64,000 nucleotides of DNA from Agrocybe praecox (taxonomy: Eukaryota; Basidiomycota; Agaricomycetes; Agaricales; Agrocybaceae), in the NCBI GenBank assembly GCA_964017145.1, contig OZ024844.1, positions 3,348,001-3,412,000 of the forward strand. The letters are read 5' to 3'. Below are positions 47,471-58,887 of the stretch, in pieces (the stretch's first letter is position 1; each line of letters opens with the position of its first letter). A program made the position numbers and the translations under genes. A model generated the notes under the pieces. That model was not told where the DNA came from. It worked only from the letters and a program-made list of their open reading frames with translations, and ran no database searches.

Positions 47471-49367
47471 ATGGCCACAACAATTTGTGTACCAACACCG
47501 ACGCTCACATCCTCCAGCGTCAGCACATCCCAGAGCGAGTTCACCACCACCACCTTATCGACTTCCATAATCCCTCAAGAAGTATCGACAACCGTACTGA
47601 CATTCACGACATGTACGCCCACAAACTCGACCTCGATATGCGCCCCAACATCGTCCACGTCCATTATCACCCGTCCAGGTGCGCAACAACGTGTTCTCCT
47701 TTGATGATATGATCTCTGACTCGTGAAACAACAACAGCCAACACGACCACCCTCACCGTCGCGCTCACTTCGACCACTGACGTCTTATTTACCGATTTTA
47801 CTACGTTATTTGGATCCTCTTGTGTAACTTCGGTCATTAACACTCCTCCAACGAACACTCCTACCCCGAGTCCTTCTCCAACGTCTTTGCCAACGTCCTT
47901 GCCAACGTCCTTGCCCACAAGTTTGACTAACACAAATACAAATACATCTAGCCCCACCTCGTCCATCCCATCAACGTCCGCGAGCTCAAGTGATGCGCCT
48001 ATAGGTAAGTGATTATACGGTATATATGTACTGAGAACTAACAGCTTCCAAAGATACGGGATCTGGAGCTACTATCCAGCACGATAATAAAGGAGGAGGG
48101 GGAGGGACTAATGTCGGACCGATCGTTGGAGGCGTGGTCGGAGGCGTCGCAGCTCTACTTATTCTGGGTTTTATAACATGGAAGTTAATGTGAGTTGTCA
48201 ATTTCCTCACTTTTCTATCAAGCTAAACAAATTTGCAGTAAAAAACAGTCGCGATTCGACGATATCTTCAACGTCGACCGCAAACCACATTATCAAAAGA
48301 GGAGCAGCATCAGGATCCCTGAGCCAAAGCCGTACGACTACGGCCTTGTCGGTTCACATGCGGCACCAACTAGTCACAGCAGCCATCCCACTTCTTTTAC
48401 ACCGCCGCCGAGCTCACCGCCTCCGTCACAAGGGACCTTTAACAACATTGGACCAGACCCATTCGCCGGCCCCAGTGGATCTTATCAGCCTGTACCTGGA
48501 CAAGACATAGGCCCCCAATTACAACCCAACCCTCAAGCTAACGTTCCGAACGTCAGCCACCTGCGAAATCCCTCGCTTGCCCCTCTGCTAGCTGGGGTTG
48601 GAGTCGCCGCGGGCGCGAGCGCTGGAGTGGCAGCTGCAGTCCCTTCACGGCCCTCTTCCACCGCTTCCACATCGACTTCCCCAGGACCCCTAGTGACAAA
48701 TGCTATTCCTGGACAAAGCCCGGCGTTCATTTCGAATACCATCCCTCCTAATATAACAACAACGACTACTTACCCCCCTACGTCGCAGAACTGGAGTTCG
48801 AATCAGGCATATGCCGGCGGTTCGAGCTCTGCGAATACACAAGGGTATGGTTCTGGGCCATCTATGTCCGGTCCATCATCTTCAGGCTTGTCGCATAATC
48901 CCAGCGCGAATAGCTCGTTGTCTATGTATACCACGCCTCCGGGGATTGTGCCTTTACCCGTCGGTGCTGCGAGTGCCAGTAGGCCCCAGCAGCAGCAGCA
49001 ACTGCAATACGAAGACCCATTCGCACGCACCGGCAGCCCTGTCAGCTTCCAGGAGAGCCGTGTGTTGCAGGTTAGGAATGCTACGCGCAGCGACTCGGTA
49101 CGGACGAGCGGGGTGAGGGAGAGTGGGATATACGATCCTAATGCGTATTATCTGGCTGATTCGGCTCCGAGTGGGAGTCGTAGTGGTGCGGTTGCTGGTG
49201 CTAGTGCAAGTTCTGCTGCCGCTGGAACCACGTCAGCGGCGGCAGGAAGAGGGGGAGGGACGTTGTTGTCCCCCCGAGACGAGAAGAAACAGCTCGTACA
49301 CCTTGATGGTACTTTGTTCCAGGAACGACCACCGGGCACACCTGCTCCTCCTGCATACGCTGAATAA
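47471..49367 (+). CDS. Thr/Ser-rich single-pass surface protein (copy 2)
   Basis: From ATG 47471 the protein begins MATTICVPTPTLTSSSVSTS, closely like the start of the mature ectodomain of the gene at 31341-32448. Introns are at 47681-47743 (phase 1, same position as in copy 1), near 48005-48053, and 48190-48238. The ectodomain is Thr/Ser/Pro-rich with three LPTS units. One membrane helix (VGPIVGGVVGGVAALLILGF) is followed by KKQSRFDDIF and a tail of about 380 aa, rich in Ser, Pro, Ala and Gly, that ends PAPPAYAE. No signal peptide is visible from this ATG. A missing upstream exon is possible: ATG near 47309 opens a short frame ending at a GT donor. Otherwise the gene lost its signal peptide. 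Role unknown; a wall-sensor style is inferred. Confidence 0.62.
47878..47913 (+). repeat. Three 12-nt tandem repeats
   Basis: Three consecutive CCAACGTCYTTG units, coding for three LPTS units in the ectodomain of the Thr-rich protein. The last two are identical, so it may vary in copy number between strains. Confidence 0.7.
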
Positions 49368-50692
49368 GGCGCTGTGTAGTTCTCTGGGTTTTCGGTTTTG
49401 GTTTTCGGGGTTTTCGTTGTGAATTGTGGATGTGGTCGGATACACGCGTGCCGTGGTGCATCTTTGCTCTCTCTTCTTTGCTCTCTCTCTCTCTCTAGGA
49501 TGTAGGACATTGGATGTCGTCGGACGACCGATGATGCATGATGGGGGACTACTACTTATTACGGACCAATTATCGACAGCTTATGCCATTGGACAATGTC
49601 TAGGATATGATATTTTATTTACTTACTTACCCCCTTCCTTTTCCCTTCTTTCCGTACACCCTCCTTACACCATTTACTCTCTTTCCTTCACCCTTCCTTC
49701 CTTCCTTTCTCTTATTCATCACTCGTTCACTCACCTCACGTGCGTTTGCTGACTTGTTCTCTCTTTATTTACGATCTCCGAATCGTCGTATGTGCCCTTA
49801 TTTGAGGTCGCACGCACGGTTTATGATTCCTATCTCTATCCTCTTCTTTGTTCATACATACGCCATTTTATTTTATTTGTTCATACTTTTTTACTTCATA
49901 TAATATTATGATATTACGTTCATCTTCACATCGTCGTTTTTTTTTTGGTACCTTGTTTCATTGTTTCTTTTCTTCTTTGGATAATTTCTTAGATATTTCT
50001 TGCCTATTTCTTGGATACTCCAGGACTTGGTCGGCTGAGTGCCGATCCCTTCGGCCTGCCCTCATCGGGACGATAACCTGGCCATGATAACCACAAGCAC
50101 GCTGCTGCTGCTGCTCCATAACCGCAACCACACCTACGATGTTTACTCAGCACAAAAAACCCTGTCGGTCGGGAGATATAGCACCCCTAACCATCAATAC
50201 TTGCACATTTTACAATAGTTGGACTTGGACTTGGACTTTGGACGTCCTTTTACGAATTTATGGATATCAAGGATCCTGAACAATGTCGCTGTGACGCTCG
50301 TACAAATTCTTTCTTGTTTCATACTGACTTTCTTCTTTCTTACTTCCTTCCGTTCATTGCTTTTTCTTGTCGCATAAGCATTTCCTACACACATATATAC
50401 TAGCACGTCATCGCGCTGTGCACCCGACCTCTGATCTGCCCTGTTGGATTTTTTACAAACTTGTAACTTTGTAATCTAAATTCAATTGGAAAGCAAACAC
50501 GTTGAAGCACCAGCATTCAGCGTACATTTGCTGACGCTGGTTGTGTACAGGCCGCACAGGTTGCATTTGAGATAGACGCCATATATAGAAATAAGCGCCC
50601 GTCATTCTTGAGCCTTGGCTACGACGACATGCTGCTAGGAGACAAATTGGCACCAATAAGGAAAGTAGATGAGTTTGGACCTGTTATTATAA
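49368..50692. other. Long intergenic region, pyrimidine-rich
   Basis: 1.3 kb without a supported gene. It contains a (CT)n tract at about 49483-49497, a C/T-rich stretch at 49635-49740, T-rich DNA to 49980, a GCT triplet run near 50102, and three TTGGAC units at 50217-50236. Short frames on both strands lack protein character. It is the 3' region of two convergent genes. Confidence 0.5.
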
Positions 50693-52679
50693 TTAATTGT
50701 ACAAAGCTTCAATCGAATGTTTCAAAACTACTTGAGGCTTCAGAACGACATGTGGTATTGCCTTAATGTTCCCAGTGACACTCGATCTCTGGACGACATG
50801 TAGACCCAGTGCGATATTCCCGGCAACCACTGTACATTCATTCCTGGGCTCCGGAGCTGCAACGTCGCTCCCAGACCGGACTTGCATCGATTTGGGTTGG
50901 TATGGTGTGCCAAGAATGGCAGTCAAAAGCTCGAGCCCACCGCATGCGTCTCTTTCTGCGAGAGAGGTTCGAAGATTGTGTGCGGCTTTGATCAGTGGAA
51001 CAAACCTGTCCGAAAGACTAGAAAGTGGAGGAGACAGAGTCAGGCTTCCTAGTGATAGTATGTCGTGGATATCAATGATGATATCTTCTTCCCAGTCACT
51101 GAAGTAGGATCTTTTGGCAGAGGGTACATGTATGATGAGGGTTTCTGTTTTACTATCCTTCAAACGTTCTAGAAAGAGAAATTATGGAATCAAATTGCAG
51201 CTTAGTTATTTGATAATATCACTCACCGTTATTTTCTGTCTTTGTTTCAGAGGAAAGCGAGATTAGGAGGTCCGCAAACGATTGGCGCTTGGGATACCAT
51301 GCCTGGATTATCGCAGTGCACCAATGGACCAACAGGATCTGGATAACGACAGTCATAAATTCCATACTCGGTTTCTTTCTCCTGCGCAGCAGGGTAGTAA
51401 TCATTTCCCCTAATAGCGGCTCCACCCGCTCAATGGGTATAGTAGTACCCTTGAACGCAATACTCGTGTCGTCTTCTAGCATCCGGGCCACAACCTTGCT
51501 CCTCTCCAGTATGATGTCGTTAAGATCCTGAACTGCTCTAATAATGTCAACACTCGGTGGCGTTGTCGACAAGTCAATGTTGCCTCGTTTGATAGGTCTC
51601 GAGATAATTTCCTGACGTGATTCAAGTCGCGTACGTGTGGCGAAATCCAACGATGCCAGTTGATTGCGTGCCGCATCCAGCTGGTCTTGTACCACAGCCA
51701 GCCGAAACCACCATTTCTTCTTTTCCACGTTCAAAGATTCACTCTCGGTCTCCTTAATCATGATTTCGCGCCGCATACTTCGAGTCTTCTGCTTGAGTTC
51801 TTCTTTCTCTTCTAATATCGTCTCATACACACTCGTCGTGGCCTGAAGCTGTTTGCAGAGCCGATTCCCCTCTTTCACCGTCGAGTTGAGTTGAGTTTGT
51901 GTATCATGTTGCTTTTCTTTCATCCTTTGGAGGGATGTTTCCAACGATTCCTTCTTATCTTCCAACGACTGAGCTAATTTCTGCGAGGATCTAAGGGCCA
52001 AATTCTCTTCTTTGAGATCCTGCTTCAAATTCGAGTTCTCTTCTTTCAATGTGGAGATTTGAGACCGCATATTCCTGAGTTGCGAATCGCTCGGCCCTTG
52101 TAATCTTGCCACATGGGCTTTCATCTTTGCCAAAGCAGCGTTCGCCTTCTCGAGATTGCTTTCGGTGTTGCGTAGTTGGTCTTGCAAGGGTTCTACGCAT
52201 ATTTCTACCTTTTCCTCTGCAGTGTAAAGTTTGACTCGAATTGCGTGTAATTCTGATCGTAGATCCTTCACCTCGGAACGGGCTTCATCACGGTGAGATT
52301 CTGCTTCTACTTTTTCCCTCGTAGTTTCTATAAAGAGTGCGCGAGAGGATCCGAGTTCTGACCGAACAAGGGAATATTGGTCTTTTAGGCCCTGGAGTTT
52401 GGTCTTGAGTTGAACAATTTTTTCCCTCTGTTGCACAAGTTGTTCGACGAGAATAGACCTTTCGCATTCATCTTGAGTGTGAGCTTGATGTACTGCTTCC
52501 AATTGGCTCTTCAGTTGCGCAAGCTGGCCAGCATAAACAGCCTGGACTCTGATCCCCTCGTCATCGAACGGGCGCTCCTTCGATCGATAGCGCTCGTGAA
52601 GGGACGAAAAGGATACTGTTATGATGTTTGGGAAGATAGTAAGTATTCTAGCGCCAAAGTGGATGAGTGGAAGCTTACA
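50693..52679 (-). CDS. Long coiled-coil protein, unknown (5' end unresolved)
   Basis: Three exons are clear: one ending at a donor at 52679/52678, then 52615-51232 approximately, then about 51176-50693. The middle exon is almost all coiled coil: EQLVQQREKIVQLKTKLQGL, RSELHAIRVKLYTAEEKVEI and repeated Leu/Glu/Lys heptads for about 300 residues. The last third is globular-looking, with IIIDIHDILSLGSLTLSP and FVPLIKAAHNLRTSLAERDA. I do not recognise the family; such proteins are often cytoskeletal or spindle scaffolds, which is only a guess. The first exon contains GPSLKDRKRRKSTHPPSSRS in the right frame, but no ATG is visible in that frame, so a further upstream exon in 52700-53150 is likely. 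Confidence 0.6.
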
Positions 52680-53643
52680 GAACAGGATCGACCTAGAACT
52701 CGGAGGATGCGTAGATTTCCGTCTTTTTCTATCCTTCAGACTAGGTCCATTCCAGCTCTCTAAGGCGTAATTGCGGATAAATTGATTTGTTAAATTGTGT
52801 AAGGGTACAACACTCGCCTAAAGACCCTATTGTGCACGAGCATATGTCCTTGGAAAATGTGATTCGTGATTCGTTCATAATAGACCCTTCTTCCTTTCTC
52901 CATATTAAGAAGGCTGTAGCTTGTCTGCGCACTCCTTGAACCCGCTGAGATTGCGACATTTGCAGCACTTCATCTAGCATGCAAAGCGCAGCACAATGAA
53001 CGGAGAGGAGAGGAGCAGGCGCCTCTGCAGGGCTTTGCTCATATATACTACATTGCGTTGTAGAGCTGCTGACTCTTGACGTATTCAAACAGCATCGTGG
53101 GCAGCCTCGAGGGTAAGGAAGGAGCGGGAATGGGACTCTCACTTCCCAAGTTCCCTAAAACGGGAAGAACCGAACGGCCTTCGAAGCGGAAGCAAAAAGG
53201 AAAAGGGATTTTCAAATCGGACGCACAAACTCGTCCTTGAGTATTAATGGTTGATTCCTGAGCCGCTAATCCAGTTTTGATAGAAAAGATGTCCAGAGAG
53301 TTAATTATAAATAATATAAGTAATGTCCTTGCTTCCCGACGGCCAGAATCGACAACGAAGTGGTATATACCGACGTGGAATGATGAACTAAAAAGTCAAG
53401 TTGCAGTCCCAGGCACCTCATGCAGTGATTTGAGTCCAAGCGTCCAGGATATTTTTATGGGGGTGCAACAAAAATGTTCTTATCCGTCCCATCTTATGTG
53501 CTACGTATACGTTATGGCTCAAGTGTCGAGTTCAAATAGAACCGATTGATCACGAGCCGCCTAGAGCAAAGTTGTTCCTCCCAATCATGGTGACTGGGAC
53601 GTGGTGTCAAATGCCATCGAAGCCGAGGTAGCATTTAAGTCGG
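52680..53643. other. Probable 5' exon(s) of the coiled-coil gene plus intergenic DNA
   Basis: The coding frame of the coiled-coil gene extends to about 52790 before a stop. Good splice acceptors (CTTTAG near 52815, CCTTAG near 52760) suggest an upstream exon, but I could not fix it. A minus-strand frame at 52741-53142 is in a different phase. 53160-53643 shows nothing supported. Confidence 0.35.
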
Positions 53644-55367
53644 TTAAGAAGTTGTGTATCCAGGAGGAAGCAGAGCCACACTGCTATTAGCACTGTTCGG
53701 AAAGCGCAAACCGCTATCGTTATCCCTAGGCCGATTGATCGAAGTCTCGGACGAGGGATTGTGTACTATCAGATAAAATGGCCCAGCTCGACCCGAAGAA
53801 CCAAGAATATTGTTTTCCGTACTGGTATCGGAATGCCTAAGTGACCTTGCGAATTTTGAAGTTCTTTGGAGAAAGTTGGGGGTCGGAGTTCGACGAGCCC
53901 CACCATGGCGAGAATTATGGAGCGAAGAGTATGTGTATGGTTCGACGACGTGTCCCTTTTCGTCCCCGACTTGAGATCTTCGGCCACGTCGTCTAAGACA
54001 TAGGAATATGAAAAGGCTGAGAAAGACGACAACCAGGCCCCCCGTTCCACCAATCATAGCAGTTCGAGCATTTTTCGCCCACGTTGCTGAGTCATCGGCA
54101 CCGGTACTTGTGGGAGCTGGAGGTGTTGAGGAGATCATACTACTAGTAGTTGAACAGCCTGTTCCGCAATTGTCATCGGTGCGGGATGGCTGTATGAAGG
54201 AAGTACTACTGCTTCTGTTTCTGAAACCGCCATCGCTTTCGACACTACTTGAAATGCTCATCGTTACAGTAGCGGTGCTAGAGGTGACGCCAACAGAAGC
54301 AGAAGTAGAAATGGAAGATAAGGTATTGTTGTTGGTAGCTGTAGTAACGGTACTAGTGCCATTGTTGGTATTAGAGGGCAGCAAAGTTGTACTGCTAACC
54401 AGACTAGATGCTGAAGTCGTTGTCGAATCAGTCGCAGATGCGTTTGTCCCGTTGTGAACAACGAGTAAAGCTAACGATAATGGTGTTTTTGTAAGGTCGC
54501 CTCCATATGTCACTTCGAGTCGATGGGGCGCAGCTGGAAGTTGTGCTATTTGAAACATGATCTGATTGTACTGGATAGATTTGTCTGCGGCCACCCCTGC
54601 ATCCAAATCAAAAGATACGGGATCTTGTTCGTCAATGGAATATGTGCCTGTAGTCGGCTCCGCTGGGAGAGTGTTGTTATAAAAACCGTACCATGCCAGG
54701 GACACTCCTGTAGATCGGTCAGTGTTTAACATCACCTTCGCAGATAAGTTGCCCACCATAGAAATCAAAAGAAAAAGTAGAATCTGATCGTTGAGTCATA
54801 TAGCCAGCATCCATCATTTCCCAACCGCCCATGAGAACGTGAGGGTCTATAGGTGGAATAGAAACTGTAGCTGCGTCCAAAGGCACGCTTGGAAGGGGGA
54901 GATATTCGATGTAATCCAACCAGAATGTGTGGTTGTTTGGTACATCCGCTTTGACTGTTATTGTGTGAAGGGTATCGTCCAGACCATCTTGTGCACACAA
55001 ATGGAGCCTGTTATTAGGCATGGCGACGTTGGTGCTAGAGTCGACAACATTCTCATCGATGATGCACTGGTAAGATGGGCTCGTTGATCCATTGACAGGG
55101 AGAAATTGCACCGTGCCTACGACAAGAACTCTAGAACCTACGATGATAATCGCATAAGAGCCTATTCCCTGTGCTTGTGTAGACAAAGAGCGTACCGTTG
55201 AAAGTGTAGGTCATGCTCCCTGGGGAGTTCACTCCGTGCAAAGTGCTTAGATATGGGGGCCCGTTATTCCCCATACTATCCAAACTGCCCGTGTCGGTGA
55301 ACCAAGGGCCCACATAGCTTATATCAGGGTCCGCGTCATCGACTAGAACCAGGCGGTTGTCGGACAT
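53644..55367 (-). CDS. Single-pass membrane protein with tandem beta-sandwich ectodomain (paralogue)
   Basis: Three exons begin at 55367 (MSDNRLVLVDDADPDISYVG), with phase-1 introns at the same places as in the gene at 8134-9777. The shared strands are TYTFNGSRVLVVG, FWLDYIEYLPLPSVPLDAAT, FDFYGVSLAWYGF and YSIDEQDPVSF. A Ser/Thr/Asn-rich stalk of about 130 residues precedes the helix TAMIGGTGGLVVVFLSLFIF and the basic CLRRRGRRSQ. The tail is about 130 residues and ends LLPPGYTTS. There is no signal peptide, as in the paralogue. Ectodomain identity to the 8-kb gene is moderate, so the duplication is old. Role unknown. Confidence 0.8.
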
Positions 55368-57417
55368 GAATTGAGGTTGGGGTGGTAGGCAAGGATGCCA
55401 GTGTATGCTTGAGGCCGACCATAACTTTGGCCCAAGTTAATAATAGAGGAACGCCCTATGGAGCAGGCTGTGATCTTGTAAATCATTGACTAGGAAGTCA
55501 AACGCGTGGCAGTGCTATTAGACAACTTTTCAGAGGGTATATCCTCCAATTGCAAAGCAAGTTTAGGGGCTGCCTGCACACCTTCATTGAAAAGAAGCCG
55601 ATCCGCAAAGCTGGGATTTTTTGGTCGTAGAATCGCCTATAAGCCACCGAGCTCAAAGAAAAAGAAAAATCAAAGCTTTTGATTGTCCATCGTGCCTGTT
55701 TGAAAACAAATCATTATGATGGAGTTGTCGAACGCAGTGCTCATCATCAAACTGCCATTGGAGATGAAGTCAGAAAAGCTTGGGACGAACTAAATTGAAT
55801 AGCATAACTCTCAAGGTCGTACATCGCCTCGCATTCATTGAAGAACAATGCGATAGTCAATGCCATGAGTAAACTGGTAATAGTGAGTAGAGGTTGAACT
55901 TGGGTTTACCAGTAAATTTGGGGTACCTCATTAGTGCCGTGATGCAGAGATTTGTTACATAAAACACTGGGGCCGTGACCGGTGACCGGTGACCACTGAC
56001 AGTGACCGCGATCACAATCGAGTAACGCAGCGTTACCTCTTCCTAGAACAATATCAAAATGAAATATTTCTCCTTATAACTGCACATAATACCATGAACA
56101 CCCTTTGATGTGATAAGGCGGTTTCTCCGGGGTAGCTGGCATATACTACATAATTCAGGGCTTAACAGCCTGTCCAGTGTCGCCAAGGCTGCTACCCTCG
56201 TTACTTCAAGTTGGCCTTTTCCTACGTAGCCCATTGGGAAGCAACAGTAAGCCGGCACTGCACACCTTCCATTGGCTGGACCATCTCAAATTGAATAATG
56301 TTGTAGGAATTATGTCCATTAGAATTCATTAGAGTTGAAACGAGGAATGTTGGGCAGCCCGTGCCGGGCGTTGGACTCGTACATTCTTTTGGTTGACGCT
56401 CCTTGGTTCATTTTCAAACGGCATTTGGGTCTCTCTCTCGCAGAGAACGGTCTGTCCAGCGGATACTTGGCATTTAACCAAGGAATCAGTCATCGGTCCT
56501 GTGGCGCCCAACCTTGGAATGACAAATGCTAATCCACACCGCAAATCGAGACGTACAGAATGTGATAACGTTGTTCAAACTTATGCTATACACTAGCCAC
56601 ACTATAATGGATGGTCACTTGTCGTGTAGGTGGCGGATTTCTACGACTAACAAACTGAATTTACTTTTGCTCACACCTGTAGTACCTTCTGAAACGGCTC
56701 GGTCGCACCTCATGGAACCCCCGAGCGAGGCTGCGCCAGCGCTGTAATAATCGCATTACACACTTAGCACCTCCAAAGTTTGCGGTTTCCAGGTCAATAA
56801 TTAGGCTCGGACTGGCTGCCTAGGTCTGGAACTCCAGGCATGTCCTGTTCTCGAATGCTGCGGTCACATGGTTATCTTCGGTCTAGTATTGCATTCCGGA
56901 ATGTAACATGATGCAATTAAGCTAAATAGAAGCTAGAGATGGTCAAAAGCCGAAATGTTGATTTTGGAAAATGTGCTATCTCCAATTCAACTGATTCTGA
57001 TTGGGTTCTGATGTAGGAGGAAGAGGAGAATCGTTTTTTCCATGCCTGCGCGTTATGTAGAATCATAATCGGTCAACGCGCAGATAATTGCACCCGTGAT
57101 GTGATCATCTCTTGACTTTGCATATGGCTGTTGATCATATATTTTAGGACTGATTCTGCTCTGGCGACTGCCATCCTTCCTCGGATGATGTTTTAATATC
57201 TTCCGCTCTTTTTCGTAGTAGCTACTGGATTACGTCCGAGCGTAAGCAGGTGTTTATACATTTTCGACATTGAATTATATATCGTTAAACCTTGACTGTC
57301 CCATTAACGTTCTCACACAAGCTACCCTTACGATCTTCTCGGAAATACATGTCAGGTCTGACCTCTTTTTATCTTTCAGGCTTCAAACGTATTTGAGGAC
57401 GATGAGTTGAAACGAGT
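55368..57417. other. Gene-poor region
   Basis: 2 kb without a supported gene. A cluster of GTGACC motifs is at 55972-56011. At 56329-56544 both strands are open for about 70 codons; neither translation is recognisable. The rest shows many stops in all frames. Confidence 0.5.
55972..56011. repeat. GTGACC motif cluster
   Basis: Four GTGACC units and one related ACTGACA within about 40 nt, three of them in tandem as CGGTGAC-type 7-mers. It could be a small microsatellite or a binding-site array. It lies about 600 nt upstream of the beta-sandwich gene start. Confidence 0.5.
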
Positions 57418-57930
57418 ATGAATTTTTCAATTCAAATCAACAAATATATTCGCTCTCTGCACTTGTTCCCTTGCTCTGGCAGGTGTCTCGGTCGCCGCCG
57501 CCCCACCCACCGTGTTGTGATTGGTGAACGTGCGGTCTGCTCAGATGTCGACGTCTACCTTTCTTGGGGAACAACTGAAATCGGCACTCTTGGGACACGG
57601 TGATGGGCCCCGGATGAGTGGCTTCAAGAGTGGTATAAGCGCGCTCTGGCCGGCATAAACGTCATATAGCAAGACATTGATTTTCCTGCGAAGGTTGCTG
57701 GTTATTGGGCGACGTGGCGCCGGACGCCAGAACTATGGTCCACAATGTCACTTCAGCCGCTGGCTCCTGCTCAAATGCCACAATCGTTATTTCTGGCTAC
57801 AAGCAGGTCAACTTTCTCCCATTCACAACCCAAAATACATTTTAATTGGACGTTGGGTTCCCAACTCACACACCTCGCAGTACGTCAGCTTGACCGCGAC
57901 CTGGCACAAGTTATAACCGTGTCCAAAGCT
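57418..57930 (+). pseudogene. Cutinase (CE5) pseudogene
   Basis: Pieces of a secreted cutinase are readable in shifting frames: a signal peptide (FALCTCSLALAGVSVAAAPP), CSDVDVYLSWGTTEIGTLGT matching the conserved RGTTE-GTLG block, WYKRALAGINVI, DIDFPAKVAGYWA matching the DYPA-AGY block, GDVAPDARTMVHNVTSAAGS, NATIVISGYKQ and, after a former intron, GSQLTHLAVRQLDRDLAQVI. Lesions seen are a frameshift between the start ATG and the signal peptide, a second frameshift back, in-frame TGA (57601) and TAG (57667), a frameshift near 57706, and loss of the AG acceptor of the intron near 57803-57853. The nucleophile Ser of GYSQG reads Lys (GYKQ). The sequence after 57930 no longer matches. Cutinases hydrolyse plant cutin and other polyesters. 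Confidence 0.82.
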
Positions 57931-58726
57931 GTACGTAGAAAGACATATTTCATCATAGCTCTGGGGATTTGATAGGGATTTGATTTGTGATGGACTTTCC
58001 GTTATTTTAAGCTCCCCTGGTACTCGGCTGCTGTGAGTACTACTTAATATTATCCAATTGAATATGCCCCCGTGCACTGGATACTGGTTGCGCAGCTGTT
58101 TTTGTGAAGACAAAAGTTTGGAAAGATGGATAGCATTTTTGACTGGAATCCACATTGATCCAGCCAGAAGTTTCTCTCTTCTCTCTAATTTAATATAAAC
58201 ATTCGTATCAATAAAAGTTGATATTCTCTTTTACTATAAGTATCACAATTTTTCGGAAGAGAATCAGAAGAACAACTATCTCCGTCTAACCAACACCCTT
58301 GATATCTTGCCTTAATAAAATAAAGGATATTTATTTCAGCATATTTCAAGCACAATATCGGAAAATCTGATGGAAAGTGTTACATTTCGAGGAATCCCGC
58401 CCAATTTACGCCCATCTACATCATCTTTTCCTTGAAGAATGCAGTTCAAATCAAGCGATGAACAAGGCATCTTGATGTAATACGTCCTTTCCCTTGGCCA
58501 AGTCCTGTTTTAGGTCATCGGAGAGACCAACAACGTATACAGCGCGTTATCATCGATCTCACAGGCCTAGACATTTGATGAGTAGAACTGCCAAAGTTGA
58601 ATGATACCGAAGAACCCACAGCAGCTAGTTTTGAGTGGCTCGGGATGTGGTAGATATATAGAACCCTATAGGATTAGGCATAGGCCAACACAACCAATGT
58701 AGACTGCGTGAGTATAGAAATACAGG

Positions 58727-58887
58727 AGAACCTGCTTTATCCCACTGTGCCTGTGACCCGCGTAATCCCATAGCTTTTTGTCCACTAAATTGCTGGTTGA
58801 GAGCCATTTTGAACTGTAATGGCTCATAACCTCCAATAACCCATAGCCGGGAGCTTCCACCCAGGGCTATGGGATAAGGCAGGTTCT
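58727..58887. repeat. Imperfect inverted repeat (hairpin)
   Basis: AGAACCTGCTTTATCCCA at 58727-58744 is matched, with one mismatch, by its reverse complement at 58870-58887. The loop of 125 nt repeats the motif CCCATAGC in both orientations. Function unknown. Confidence 0.5.

Noticed and set aside
54008..54457. 149-codon plus-strand open frame
   Set aside because: Antisense to the Ser/Thr-rich stalk and membrane helix of the beta-sandwich protein; the Val/Leu-rich translation is what such a shadow looks like.
56329..56544. Open frames of about 70 codons on both strands
   Set aside because: Neither translation resembles a known family and both-strand openness of this size can occur by chance.
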